A stretch of DNA of 64,000 nucleotides from positions 76,301,435-76,365,434 of the forward strand of contig CM043950.1 in assembly GCA_014529385.2 (NCBI GenBank), given 5' to 3'. Shown one piece after another: positions 19,130 to 31,553 of this stretch. Each line of letters opens with the position of its first letter. Within the stretch, counting starts at the first letter, position 1. The notes beneath the pieces are model-generated. The model saw only the letters and a program-made list of their open reading frames with translations. It was not told the DNA's origin and searched no databases. The stretch is from Adiantum capillus-veneris (Eukaryota; Streptophyta; Polypodiopsida; Polypodiales; Pteridaceae). The position numbers and the translations under genes are program-made.

Positions 19130-20337
19130 CCAACCAACTTAACATCTCACAAGTAATTTACTTAAATTCCAACCCACACACACCACTGCTCAAGATCTCC
19201 ATAAAAATGATACCCACAAGCTCAATTGAAACTACAAATGCCTCGACCTACAAGCCCTTGCCTGCCCGCAAACACTACAAGGTGATTCGAATTGATCAAC
19301 ACTTGAAATCACAGTTGATAGAAGTGACCAAAATATACTAGAAACAACATCAAAAAGTTAAAAAAACCTACCACAAAAGGCCTCTCTCAAACCATTTCAA
19401 AGCCTTCACCAAACTCCACTTTGTTGGACTCTTTGGAGTAGCGCCAACCCTAATGGCACCGATACAGGGTCACAAAGTCTTGCAGAAAGCCGCACCTTCT
19501 TCCCTCAATTCCTTGCACACACACATCCATGGAAACCTCAGAACTTCCATAGAGTTTCTAAGTGCAAAATTGAAGAGAGAAAACTCTCATTCACTCCACA
19601 CACTTGAAAACAAGTCGCGAACGCGACGGGACTACAGTAGACCACCTGTAGGAACCCTGCTTTTTCCCACAGACAGAGAGGTGAAAGTGCCAAGACTTGG
19701 CTTTCAAAGTACTTACTCAGCTTGAACACTCACGGAAACATGAGTGATGTGGCAATTTGAAGCCTTTTCACACCTTTTTTGACCATTTTTGACCTTTTTT
19801 GGCCCAGTTTTAGACAATTTTGACCCCTGGCGGGCATTTTTCACGGGAAAAACCTCCAACGGACTCCAAAATTCACCAAAATTTTCAACATTGATCCTTG
19901 ATACTCAAATCACTTTTCCACATCCCCACATTCCATTTTTGACCACTTCTAGGGCGGTGCACGCATCATTGAAGATCAGACACCGTAAATAGACAGTTAC
20001 TGCATGTGCCAAACTTCTTGGGTGGGATGAGAGTTCCCGCACTTGTTGTTTGCATTATTTACATTCTAGAAAGATAAAACACATTCTCTAGAGCCAAAAG
20101 AGGCCACCAAGAACCATATCCAAGGCCCCAATACCCTATCCAGGCATCTATATGTGCCCGATTGCTAGCACGCAAACCTGACTATTCACAATGTGTACAC
20201 GTTGCATCTTTTCTAGAACTTGAAACCACTTCGCAAAGCTCCCAAATTCATGTGTTTACATCTTTTTGTACATATGACCATGCATATACATGCTACTTTG
20301 TACATACCAAAAGTGGTCTATCATCATTGCCCACCCT
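19130..20337 (-). other. Gene-free interval between elements A and E
   Basis: No coding frame supported. By position it should hold the A leader/5' LTR and the E 3' LTR, but no terminus or second copy allows either to be delimited. 19740-19830 is rich in repeated TTTTTTGACC(A/T) words. Confidence 0.4.
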
Positions 20338-21578
20338 CTAGGTAGAGCATTTATGTTCAACCAAGAGACTATTTGCATCTGGAACCACATCCCTCACAAA
20401 ATATTTCTTAAATCTATAACCATTTATTCTATAGCACAAATGTTCCCCTAACAATTTTTCCAACCCATATGTGCCATTAGGAAATACATTCTTCACTTTG
20501 TATGGACCCAACCATTTGTCCCTTAGCTTCTTTTGAAAAGTAAAATCCAAGCCAAAATCATACTTCATCACTAGATCTCCCTCTTTGTTCTCTTTCTCTG
20601 ATAGCCTCTTATTCATTTTCTCCATCCTTCTCTCCGCTTGTTGAAGATAATAGTCACTAGATTTCTCTCTATTCATTCGCAACAACTCTAGAGAAAGAAT
20701 TTTTTCCTACAGCTTGTCATTATGTGAACCTTGCATTCTACACAACAACTTGAAGGCATCCAATTGCACGTATATGGGCATAAGAGATTCTTTTCCATAA
20801 ACAAGCTCTGATGGTGTAAACTCTGTTGACTATATGCAGTTCTATAAGCCCACAAACACTTTTTGAAGTTTAAGTCCCACTCTTTAGGATGCTCTCTAGC
20901 ATACTTTGATAGCATCTTCACAATTTGACCATTGCAGTTTTCAACCAGTCCATTGCATTGTGGGTAGTAAGGAGAAGAATGCCTATGCTTAATTTTCAAT
21001 TTCTCCATGAGAGCAGCAACAAGTTTTCCACCAAACCCTGGTCCACGACATGAAATGATAACCATAGGAGCTCCAAACCTGCAATACACCTATTCATACA
21101 AAAAAGAGGCCACTCTTCCCGCTGTTACATCTTTTACCGCTCTTGCCTCCACCCATTTTGTCAAATAGTCCACATACACAAGGATATAATTTTTGTCATT
21201 GTTGGTCCTTGGCATTGGTGGCCCTAAAACATCCACTCCCCATTTTGAAAATGCATCAAAAGACATTATAGATTTTTGAGGCTCGGCCAAAATCTTTTGA
21301 TTTGCAAACACTTGGCATTCATGGCATGACTTGCACCAAAAATAAGCATCTCTCATCATAGAGGGCCAACAATAACCAGCTCTCAAAATACAAAAGACAA
21401 CCTGATCCTTGCCTTGATGGCCTGTTTCTTCATGGCAGTGCTTCAAAATCAAGCCTATCTCTTCTTTGTACGGCACTTTTCTCAAAATACTAGCTTTGCC
21501 ATAAAGCATGAGATCCTCACCTACCAATGTGTAGTTTCTTGATTTTGCAACTATTCTCTTACGCCGAACCTTTGACAT
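20338..21578 (-). pseudogene. Integrase of element E
   Basis: 21578-21090: zinc finger with CHEETGHQGKDQ (His pair) and CKSCHECQ (Cys pair), then the core start KWGVDVLGPPM (first Asp). 21089-20688: IISCRGPGFGGK, where the second catalytic Asp of an SDxGPGF-type block is Cys, then YYPQCNGLVENCNGQIVKML with the Glu retained. 20685-20338: C-terminal domain (NKEGDLVMKYDFGLDFTFQK, KWLGPYKVKNVFPNG, RINGYRFKKYF). Two frame changes separate the pieces. Loss of the Asp predicts no catalysis even if frames were restored. Confidence 0.82.
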
Positions 21579-21584
21579 GCCCTC

Positions 21585-22349
21585 TCAACATTCCCCTTTA
21601 CTAAGAAATACTTCTACATCTTGCAATGATTCCCTTCTTGCATACAAGGCTTCCTTGACCTTTAAAGGAGCTACCAAGGCATCCAACTTGTCCCTAACCA
21701 ACACATCAGCTTCTTTATTCTTCTCATGAGGAACATGCTTAAATTGTATCTTCTCAAACTCATGCAAAATCTTCTTGATGCCATAGAACCACTTCTTCAA
21801 ATTGTCTTTCTTAACAATCCACAAACCAAGTAACTGATTCATGACTAGCAATGCATCCCCTTTTGCAATGACCCTCTTCAATCCAAACTCAACACACTGC
21901 TTCAACCCAAGGAAAAGCGTAAGCTACTCGGCCTCATTGTTACTTTCAGCTTCATCAAGATCGTAAGATCTAGAAAAGATTACATCACCTTTTGGGTTTT
22001 TAGTGACTACCCCACCACTTGCCTTTTGAAGAACTTTATTGTATGCACCATCAAACATCATTGTATACGCATTTGTAATATCTACTTCCTCTTCATGATC
22101 ATCCTTGTCAACCCTTGGGTAAGATGGAATCTCCCCTCCCTTATGTACCACTAGGTCTGCCAAGTGAGCTTTCACAGAATGATCCACTTTAAACTCAAAT
22201 TTATACTCTTGAAGCTCCAAAGTCCACTTTAAGATGTGCTCACTAGGCTTCAAATGCTCTACTACATCCGGCAAAAGGTTTGATGTGGTGAGCACATAGA
22301 ACTTTTGGAGCAACAAATATGTTTTGAACGTGCAGCAAGCAAGAACCAA
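21585..22349 (-). pseudogene. RNase H connection and second RNase H of element E
   Basis: 22349-21924: end of the first RNase H/connection (LKWTLELQEYKFEFKVDHSV) and start of the second RNase H (MMFDGAYNKVLQKASGGVVT, with Asp, then ESNNEAE with Glu). 21905-21585: GLKRVIAKGDALLVMNQLLG (Asp) and NKEADVLVRDKLDAL (Asp). All four acidic positions of the second domain are present; a frame change splits it near 21915. The paired RNase H arrangement matches element D. Confidence 0.8.
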
Positions 22350-22647
22350 GGCAAAGACCCACTATTTCATTTTTGTGGAAGAGAACTTGCTTACATTCTT
22401 CATCTTGCTCTCAAAATAAACTGGCTTGAAGTTCTCGGTCCCTGCTTTTGTAAGAGCACGGACCCAAAAGCTATTGACCCCACACTAATAGATACATAGA
22501 AAATTGATTGCAAGTTAGGAGGACTCACTGTTGGTAGAGCACTACCTCCTTGATACCATCAAAAGCATGTTGCATGTCTTCATTCCACTCAAACCCTTCA
22601 ACTCTTTGACCCAAATTCTGGAGAGGATATGCATACTGACATAGCAT

Positions 22648-23286
22648 CTAGGAAAAACGTGACATGTACTTGAGCTTATGTAAAAATGATTCCAAGTCCT
22701 TTGTGTTGTTGGGTGGATCCATAAGAAACAAAGACTTAACTTTATCTGGGCCGGCTTCTATTCCATTTTGGGAAACCACATGTCCTAGAAAATGGATTCT
22801 GGCATGAGCAAACTTACACTTCTTTGGGTTGAGTTGCCCACCCTCTTGTTCAAGCCTTTCAAAACTCAACCTCAGCTTATCCAAATGTGTGACCCTTGAG
22901 CTATAACACCCAATGTCATCCATGAAAACGCGAATGAACTTACCCAATTAGGAAACAAACACTCTATTCAGCCATCCTTGGAAGGTAGCATATGCATTAA
23001 CTAGCCCGAAAGGAATTCTTTTGTAGGCAAAAAAACCCCAAGGAGTAATGAAATTCATCTTCAATTGATCTTCAATCGCTATCAAGATCTGAAAGTAGCC
23101 AAAGAATCCATCCATGATTAAGTAATGTTCATGATCTGCAACCTGATTGAGGATTTCATCTAGGAAGGATAGTGGATAATGATTCCTTTTTGTGGCAGCA
23201 TAAGATTTTAAATCAACACATATCCTAAATCTTCCATTCTTCTTTGGCACAATAACAACTGGAGAGACCCATTTGGACTCCTCCAT
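22648..23286 (-). pseudogene. Reverse transcriptase of element E
   Basis: Two pieces in register across a stop near 22948. The first has WVSPVVIVPKKNGRFRICVD, LIMDGFFGYFQILIA (catalytic Asp) and FAYKRIPFGLVNAYATFQGW. The second has IRVFMDDIGCYS (catalytic Asp pair as MDD) and LNPKKCKFAHARIHFLGHVV. RNase H follows after about 300 bp of frameshifted connection. Confidence 0.85.
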
Positions 23287-23638
23287 TGAAAGATGATCTA
23301 CTTACAAAATCTTCATCACCTCTTCACGAAGTTCCCTCTCATGAATGACCGCCAACCTCCTAAGTTTTTGAACCTTTCGCTTGGCACCTTCTTTTAGATT
23401 GATTCTATGCTCGACTCCTTTAGCTCCTTGAGACTCTCTATATTCAGTGGCGAATAGCTTTTAAAACTCCGTGAACATGTCTTCATACTCCTTTTTTTTC
23501 TTTCTCGGTCAAGTCCTCTCCTAGCATGCTTCTTGCATTCACTTTAGCACGCTCTACAATTGATTTTGTATTATTCTTCTCCTCCTTCACCTTCACATCA
23601 TACATGGATGCTTCCTTTTCGACACTTACCCAAAAAGA

Positions 23639-24076
23639 TCAGGACATAATTGCATCAAGCCTTCCTCTATAATTTCTTGTGATGATATAGACAAAAGCAT
23701 CACTATCGTATGACGTAGTTTCTGTTGAATCTATATCTTGCATCTCCAATAGGGGATGTGTACGGCTCTCGTGTGTCTTCATGTTGTAGACAATGGTCCT
23801 TCCTTTCTCTTGGTCGGGGATGGTGATGAATCCCATGTCCCAATCCTACTTAGCACCATGGGTTATAAGCCATGGCCTCCCTAAAATGATCGGATAAGCA
23901 TTCTCACCTACTTGCATCACATAGCAATCAACCAAGCACTCAATCCCCAAGACTTTTATCTTCACATCTTCAGCTATCCCAAGACACCTTGCCTTTTTTT
24001 GGTTGGCCATCCTCATATGGATCAAAGCATTCACAGACATCTTGATGCATGCTTCCTTCATGATAGCCTCGGTCAT
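23639..24076 (-). pseudogene. Protease region of element E
   Basis: 24076-23846 contains LGIECLVDCYVMQVGENAYP and IILGRPWLITHGAK, the second conserved retropepsin block and its lead-in. The Asp-Thr/Ser-Gly active site upstream is in a shifted frame or lost. 23836-23639 (MGFITIPDQEKGRTIVYN) continues the linker toward reverse transcriptase. 23300-23640 is frameshifted linker. Confidence 0.65.
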
Positions 24077-24694
24077 GACACATACCTAGGCACCACCATC
24101 CACATGTGCTTGCACTTCCGTCTTCTTTCCCAACATAGCTTCAACTATTGGAACCATATCCACGGGGTAACCAACCCTCAAGGAAGACACCATGCTTTTA
24201 TGCCTTTCCTTTTTGGAATGAATCCGCGTACTCATGCACTTGGTCCACTACCTCCTCAATTTAGCATTTAAATCCACCAGCTGACCAAAAGATATCTTTG
24301 CCTTTTGATTTTGTATGTCATCGACAATATCATAGTCTTCAACACCTTGGCCAAGGGGGTAGTCCTTTGGACCTATTTTCCTTCGTCGTCGTCTCTTGCT
24401 ACTCTTTGGTTTGTCTTTTACCTTATCCTTTCCTTTCCTTGCTCTTGTTTACCTCTCTTCTTCTGTCTCTTTCTCCCTATCATGCCTAGCTCTCTTATTG
24501 GCCACAACATCCACATCTTGATGCTCAAGGGTAATTATGTTAATAGCCCTACCTTCTCCATTTGCAGGAAACAGTTGTGATTTTTTTTGCGGCGGTGGTG
24601 CTTCTAGTGACCGCTCTTGATGATTTTCTTCTATTATTCCTCGACCACGTCCATATAAGGGGTATATCCCTCCTCTCTCTCTTGGTTGTTTAGG

Positions 24695-24736
24695 ACAATC
24701 AGGGGTCTAGTGACCCTCTTCATCAAAATTGTGGCA
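24695..24736 (-). pseudogene. Degraded gag zinc knuckle of element E
   Basis: The 14-codon block reads CHNFDEEGH, a stop, then TPDC. A CX2CX4HX4C knuckle is evident, with the second Cys replaced by Phe and one position turned into TAG. Downstream the frame continues KQPRERGGIYPLYGRGRG, typical after a knuckle. Gag upstream is not found. Confidence 0.6.
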
Positions 24737-24774
24737 TCTATCCTTGCACCTCAACCAAACCACGATTTTTCTTC

Positions 24775-27235
24775 AATGAAACTCAAAATATCGTATCATG
24801 GGTAATATGAAAGGGTTAATAAATGAGTTAATAGCGTTCAATCTTTGCCGGCCAAATAGGCTAGGAATTGTAGTTTTATGCTTACCATAATATATATGTT
24901 TTGCCTAGTGATTGGAATTAATTGTGTGTACAAATCCTCTTGGTTCATAGAAACATAACTACACTTACGTCAAAAGAAAAGTTATAGTCTATAAGGAGTA
25001 CTATGATGGGATCCGGTGAAAGAAGTATTTCATTGAGCCTTTCTGGGCCAAAGAGAAACACTAGATACATTATTGAAAGTGTATTTTACGGCTAATCCAT
25101 ACGTTAATTGCAATAGATCGCATAGAGTGGAAGCGATAGAAATTCTCATCATGTGGATTATTCATCTATGATAACTCTAGTATGTGAAAAATATAGATAT
25201 GAGAGAAGTGAAGAGAAGAGAAGTTTACCTCCCAAGCCCTATTCTTGCCTGTAGGCAATAAGGATACTTCAGGGAGAGATGTACCTGTAGTAGCAAGGAG
25301 AATGTATAGAATTTGTAGAGAGAATGGTTTTCTAAGAGTAAGAGAGATAGGTTTGGTTAGAGAGGGAGATGAATTTAGAGATATATGTTGGATAAGAGAT
25401 GAAAAAGAAAACAACAAGAAATCAACAAAATATCAGAGTAGAACACATCTTACTTGACATACCCTTCGGAAGTTATTCACCATTTTTTTATGGAGACAGA
25501 AGAAGAGGGAAGACTTCAAGCCTTTATTGATGCACCAAGTTCAATTGATTAGAGCTTATATTCCAAGGATAGCTTACAAGATTGGCTAGTCTTTCTCTAA
25601 GAGTAAGTGTAGGTTTAGGCTCATGTTTATGGCTAAGTACAATTACACATTATTACTCTCATTCCCTCATGAATTCATCTCATGAATGGTTTACAAGGAA
25701 GAATAGGTCCCCTTTTATAGGTGAAGAGAACCCCCAAGGGTTACACAAGAAAGAGAAGAGCCAGTGTGAATAGGAACTAGCAAATTTTGAAATGAGTTGT
25801 CCCTGTATGATGTGGGCAAACTAGGGTCCAGTATTTTGATCATATCTCTTCAATCGTGGCTCCAAATAATAAAGTAAAAATAGGGGCCGACAATTCAGCT
25901 CATAAGCTACGACTTCCATTTTATATACTTTTTCCAAGTCGTATTGGAACCTTGTGTAAAGAAATTATCAAAATAGGATACAGTTTTGGCAGCAAAAGTC
26001 TTTTTGTGGTCCCCTTATCCTAGACTTTTATTTGATTCCAATGGACACCTCATGCAATATAAAGCATGACATTGCTTCTTACAAAGTTTTGTAATCATGC
26101 TTGCAATAATGCATTAAAATAGGGGTATCTTTTACAATCATGCAAGCTAGTGTCCTACTAGGATTTGATTCCTTCCTAGTAGCTATTAAAAAGAAATACA
26201 AGAAATATAAAAAATACATAGAATATATATATATTGAGAGTTACCCTAGATATAAGATCTATCTAGGGTGTGAGATAATAATGAAATAGAAGAAAGAAAG
26301 AATCAATGCTTTTTGTCCCAAGTTAAAGAGGCAGAGCTATTGAGGTTTTTCGCATAGTACCTTTTGACGGTAAAGTAAGAATATGTTACCCTTGAGATAG
26401 ATAATAGGATGAGATAGAAAGCTTATTATTATACTTAATTATGTATATGTACATTATAAAAAATATACTTATATATCTAAAAAGCTATAAGATGGATCTT
26501 GTACCATTTGTCCCCACTATGTATGTGTCATAGTACGAGAATGTGGTGGCCAATCACCCACCCAGTCCTCCAAGGCTGCAACCCTCCCAAAAAAAACTTC
26601 AAGAATTTTTTCTTTCTTCCCAATTTTCACCTCCTTCCATTTTATGCAGAGTGGCCCGATGACTAAACCATAAAGCTCGACCAAAAGCTCACTTTTCCGA
26701 CTTCAAACCGTTTGAATCTGGACGTGCTTTGACTTTGTCGATCCCCCCAACAACTGAGACCACCAAAATTGGGAAAAATCATTTGGCACCACACTATTGG
26801 TAATTTCTTCAAAGTTCGACCTTCAATAACTTCGCACTCTTATCTCTAATTGACTTGCTGTTGATACCTATGACTTTCATACACCACATAACTTTCGTTC
26901 AAATCTTGGAGAGGCTATTAAAACTGCAATACCACTTTGACCTTCAAGATATCATACTTTGAACCCCATAGCTCTATTTGAGGAGTCGTTTGGACCAACC
27001 TGTAGACCATGCTGAGCGCCACCTTTGGCACTCCCATTTTTTACTTTGTACACTTGAGTCTTTGACCTCTAACAGGAACCCTGGCATAGAGTTTTGGCCT
27101 TGAAAACCACATAAAGCACTCATATCTCTTACTCCTTGTCTGGTGCTGACCTTCCCAAGTGCTCAATCACTTTGGCATGCCCTTGTGATCCCACACAACC
27201 CTGCATTGCACTCTTTGTAGCACATACCAATGTGA
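24775..27235 (-). other. LTR-like, gene-free interval
   Basis: No coding frame. The minus strand has a good TATA box (25711-25720). 24790-24960 is a diverged direct match to 38725-38910, next to the gag start of copy B, and 25810-26040 resembles part of the element D LTR. It is therefore an LTR, either the 5' LTR of E or the 3' LTR of B with an internal deletion. I cannot decide which. The B reverse transcriptase homology stops at about 27236, marking the right edge. Confidence 0.5.
25711..25720 (-). promoter_or_regulatory. TATA box in LTR-like DNA
   Basis: Minus strand CTATAAAAGG in the context TTCACCTATAAAAGGGGACC, the canonical plant form, inside the LTR-like stretch. Confidence 0.5.
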
Positions 27236-28204
27236 TTCCTTCTTAGCAATTGGTATAGAGGATCAGCTACATGCGCATAATGTGGAAGACATATGACATA
27301 GAAGACACATACACCCAAGAATCTCTGCACCTCAAATACATTTACACACATCTCCTTCATTCTTTGAATCACATCAACACTTGCGGTACAAGGTCTTCTA
27401 CCATAGGGACCACACAAATGCCCTACAAGAAGAACTTATTTTCATTAGGAAGAGATGGGGTCTAGGAGGGCCTCTTTATTTGGAAATTGAAGGAAGTCAA
27501 CCTTTTGTATTAAGAAAGTAATCAAAGAACAGCTTTTGAATTCGAACAGGTAAAATGGCTAGTTTATTTAAATTCAAAGTTTTCCCCCAAAATGGAATTT
27601 AAAATCTAGCAGCTAAAACCATATCAACATATCTATGGAAAGAGATCAATGTGTAGATTTTAGATCTATGATCCCCACTCAAATTGAAGATCATATGTGG
27701 AAATTATGTAAGATCAAAAATCATAAAATTGTCCGTCTCCTTTTTTGGGGGGGGAAGTGCATCCTTCGACCACTCTTACACATCTCTCCATTCTTGCACA
27801 CATGGTGTATACCAATTCGTCAAAACGTTAATCACCTCCATAAGCTCATGGCAAATAAAGAGGCCCTCATACACACCATCTTCTTCCTAATGTACTCCAA
27901 ATATAGATTTTGTTCTTGACAAGGTAAGATTGACCTCCTCTAAACTGGATAGTAACCTGTCACAATCATCTATATGATTTTCCACAAATTTGTGGCACCC
28001 CTTTGAATACAAAGCCTCATCATTGTCTTTTATGGCACATCCTTTAACTGACACATTATCAAGAAAGGGAATATTAATTTGGGTTATGAAGTGACATAAT
28101 ACTTTGTTCATGACATTCATCATGTATACAACCCGGTTGGTTGCTACGTGCAATAAGATACGCATCCTTACCAAACCCAAAGGTGTCTTCATGGTGGTTA
28201 GGTT
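27236..28204 (-). pseudogene. Reverse transcriptase palm and thumb of element B
   Basis: 28200-27893 carries TTMKTPLGLVRMRILLHVAT and NIPFLDNVSVKGC. The catalytic Asp-Asp of copy A (FIDD) is Asp-Asn here. 27417-27236 carries GPYGRRPCTASVDVIQRMKE and RFLGVCVFYVICLPHYAHVA. The two parts are separated by the 450-bp insert at 27443-27892. At the right the gene is cut by element F at the duplicated AGGTT. Confidence 0.8.
27443..27892. mobile_element. 450-bp MITE-like insert with about 40-bp inverted ends
   Basis: Left end CATTAGGAAGAGATGGGGTC continuing AGGGCCTCTTTATTT; the right end is its inverted complement with a few differences (CATTAGGAAGAAGATGG read on the minus strand). It interrupts the B reverse transcriptase at a place continuous in copy A. 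The interior is A+T-rich and noncoding apart from a run of G. No convincing target duplication: compared with copy A the flanks hold only about one extra base. Confidence 0.75.
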
Positions 28205-28574
28205 TGTGAGGGTCATACCCAGACTCGACCCTACTCACCTCCCTCAGTCTTCCAGACCGTTCCAGGGAATGACGTAGATCTATCTACAGGTATCCTTCCC
28301 ACTTGGGACCGACACTCAGACAGGACTCCGGCCTATCTCGAATGCCAACACAAGGGGATACGCTCTGATACCACTTGTGAAGGCCATACACAGACTCGAC
28401 CCTACTCACCTCCCTCAGTCCTCCAGACTGTTCCAGGGAATGACATAGATCTATCTGCAAGTATCCCTCCCACTTGGGACCGACACTCAGACAGGACTCC
28501 AACCTATCTCGAATGCTAACCCAAGGGGGTACATCCCTTTATTCAATGATTCTATCCGTTTCTCATAATCAATC
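28205..28574 (-). repeat. Left arm of the F terminal inverted repeat (U5-PBS-U5)
   Basis: Read on the minus strand: the last about 190 bp of the LTR, ending TTCACA at 28376; AG; TGGTATCAGAGC; then a second copy of about 155 bp beginning GTATCCCCTTG and ending CCCTCACA at 28205. It matches 34864-35222 inverted. Confidence 0.9.
28362..28373 (-). other. Initiator-Met primer-binding site (left, outward-facing)
   Basis: Minus strand TGGTATCAGAGC, the common plant retroelement site complementary to the initiator-Met tRNA 3' end, two bases after an LTR end (CACA). It points toward the outer end of element F. Confidence 0.9.
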
Positions 28575-30179
28575 TATCTTTGACAGCTTTTCGTACCCAA
28601 AATCGTGGTCCTTAGTCTTGATTCTCTTGATTTTTAACTTGAGGATCTACTCTTGCTTTCTTGTTCTCCCTTAGTTCATAGCGATAACCCCTTTTTCCTG
28701 ACAAGCAGGCACGGCAGTTATCACTTTCCCTTAAGAAGAGGGATCTTGCAATCCTACTTGGTCTCGCTCGTTCCCGATTACGCATTTTTATCCCACGTAG
28801 TCCTAGCGTTTAACATAAAAATTTTAAATCAGTATCCGGCCATCTGCCCCTCCGGACCCGCCCACCCACCGAACCATTTCATGAAAATCCCTTCCCGAGG
28901 TAGTACTTAACCACTACAAAATCAGGAAGATAGTAGTCTATCAAACATCATCAAACAACAAGCAGCATGCAATCTGTTGCATACCCTCGTTCAGGGAAAT
29001 TCATCTGGTTGTTCCCACCAGATCTTTATTTAGAAACTTTTAATTCATTTCCTTTCCTTTATCTGCTATAATTATCTTCTAACTAGTTTCCTAACTAATC
29101 ATGCAACACATTTAGTTTCAACCAATTCATCTTACCTCCCCATTCAGGCCAAGATAATCGGTTACAAACCATCAAAATGGCATCACCTTCACAATATTTC
29201 CTAGAATTAAGTGTTTGGGAAAATCTCATCAAGTAATTTAATCATTCCTTCCTAAGCATTTTATTTCGAGAGGTATAGCACCATCTGGTGACAGATGCAC
29301 AGGATAGCCCCTATATTCCTAGCCTTTCTAGTTCCTTTTAAAGCAACCAAGTCGAACAAATTTCCTTAATTAAATTCACATCATCCTCTCTGAGTATAAC
29401 CTTCTCATCCAACTATTGGCATCAGGCCATACCCGAATTATGGCCGATTTGCAATAAGATACCGCGGGTACTTCACCCGGCCGGGCAAAAATAAAACAAA
29501 CCCATTCATCCCTTATCCCTCGGGCATGAATGACTTAGGTATAACGACTTGCCGGTTACGCTACCCTAGCCGAAAAGGGCCAATCTCCGACAAGTTCCCC
29601 AAGAGAATCCTCTCAATGGGCCGGCCTTTCAATCAAATTGACCCCAAGAAGATCCATCTTGGTTCCCGGTCATTTCCAAACAATCTTCAAAACTCTTAGT
29701 TAAATCTATGTTTTGCAATGGGCTATCCCTATCACCTCTCGAGATTCCTTTTTAACTCCTAGTTGGTACTTTCCAGGTTCATTCATTTATCAACCTTAAT
29801 TCCTATTTTCAATAATTATCTACCAGCCAAGTTTATTTAGAAAATACAAGAAAGTTTTTGCCATAGGCATTTGATGGTTAATGCCTCTTCGGAAATGCCA
29901 ACTTTTTAAGTTCAATCCCCGTTTTGTCGATTCCCAGGTTTTTGCAATCCTTTGTCATCCATGGGACATCTCCACGGAAGCTTGTAGAGTTTTCGGTTCA
30001 AACAACACGGAGATCAATTCCGCGAAGTTATCCCCTATCTCCCCCATCCCGTATTTGCAAACAAACTTGAAATTGAAAACTTTAGAAATACTCTTCAATA
30101 CCAAAAATTGAACTACTTCTATCGAGCTTACACAACTACTCTTTTCTTATGGTACCTAGCTTTCCATTTTAGGAAGCTA

Positions 30180-31195
30180 TAAGGTCACCCTATAATTTAT
30201 GAGTTTTCGAGCTTTCCATTAAAGCTTAAACCTAAAATACAAGGTTGTCACTAAAGCTTACACCTAAGTGCAAAGTTACCATTAATGCTTAGCTTAAGAG
30301 TGAAAATATACCTTTGAAATTTAACTTAATGATGTATAGATACTCTTAGCACTTAACCAAATTGTGAGGTTTCCATTAAAGCTTAAACGTAAAAATGCAA
30401 GGTAGTCACTAAAGCTTACACCTAAGTGCAAAGTTACCATTAAAGCTTAGCTTACAAGAGAAAATCTACCTTTGAAGGTTAACTTTATGATGCATAGATA
30501 CTCTTATCACTTGAACCTAATTGCAACGTTACCATTAAAGCTTAGAACCTAAAAATGCAAAGTAATCACTAAAGCTTACATCTAATTCCAAAGTTACCAT
30601 TAAAGCTTAGCTTACGAGTACAAATCTACCTTTGAAGCTTAACTTTATGATGCATAGATACTCTTATCAGTTAACCCTAATTGCAAGGTTTCCATTAAAG
30701 CTTAGAATCTAAAAATGCAAGGTAATCACTAAAGCTTACATCTAAGTGCAAAGTTACCATTAAATCTTAGCTTACGAGTGCAAATCTACCTTTGAAACTT
30801 AACTTTATGATGTGTAGATACTCTTATCACTTAACCCTAATTGCAAGGTTTCCATTAAAGCTTAAAACCTAAAAATGCAAGGTAATCACTAAAGCTTACA
30901 TCTAAGTGCAAAGTTACCATTAAATCTTAGCTTACGAGTGCAAATCTACCTTTGAAGCTTAACTTTATGATACGTAGATACTCTTATCACTTAACCCTAA
31001 TCCCAAGGTTTACATTAAAGCTTAAAACCTAAAAATACAAGGTAATCACTAAAGCTTACGTCTAAGTGAAAAGTTACCATTAAAGCTTAGCTTACGAGTG
31101 CAAATCTACCTTTGAAGCTTAACTTTATGATGCGTAGATACTCTTATCACTTAACCCTAATTCCAAGGTTTCCATTAAAGCTTAAAACCTAAAAT
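30180..31195. repeat. 160-bp tandem array in the F LTR, about six units
   Basis: The landmark GATG(C/T)(A/G)TAGATACTCTTA recurs at 30331, 30489, 30649, 30809, 30969 and 31129, a period of 158-160 bp. Each unit also has internal subrepeats built on ACCATTAAAGCTTA and TCACTAAAGCTTACA. It is downstream of the TATA box on the element strand, so it would be transcribed. Confidence 0.95.
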
Positions 31196-31553
31196 GATGT
31201 ACATAAACCTTCCTAGTATTAAAACACATTGATTAACTAATCCTACTAGAAATGAAGATTACCTCCTCTAAGCAAGAGGAAAGTGGGGTTGAAGTCCTTC
31301 TTGAAGAGATGTGAGGCTCAAGGAGGAAGGAAAGGGATTTAAGATGAAGAGGAAGGAGAGAGGAGCTTCTTCACAAAACCCTCAAGGGTTTGGCCTTCAA
31401 GAGAGGAAGAGAGTTGAGGATTTGGCCTTCAAGAGAGGGAGAGAGCAAGATCAAGGTTTAATGGAAACCTTGAGTTACTTAAGCATAGTCTTGAGCATGG
31501 CAAGTATGCAAGTAGCTTAGCAATATATGTGTAAATTACAAAGGAGAGGGGAT

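Larger units (their letters stand above)
20338..24770 (-). mobile_element. Element E: decayed dual-RNase H (Tat-like) Ty3 element
   Basis: Minus-strand order: gag zinc knuckle (24736-24695), protease (24076 to about 23639), reverse transcriptase (23286-22648), RNase H plus second RNase H (22349-21585), integrase (21578-20338). The layout and sequence resemble element D, so both are the same broad lineage but clearly different families. Frameshifts and lost catalytic residues make it inactive. Gag upstream of the knuckle is missing at the junction with LTR-like DNA near 24775. Confidence 0.82.

Noticed and set aside
30180-31195. CRISPR-like regular repeats
   Set aside because: Units are contiguous 160-bp tandem copies without unique spacers, inside a plant LTR.
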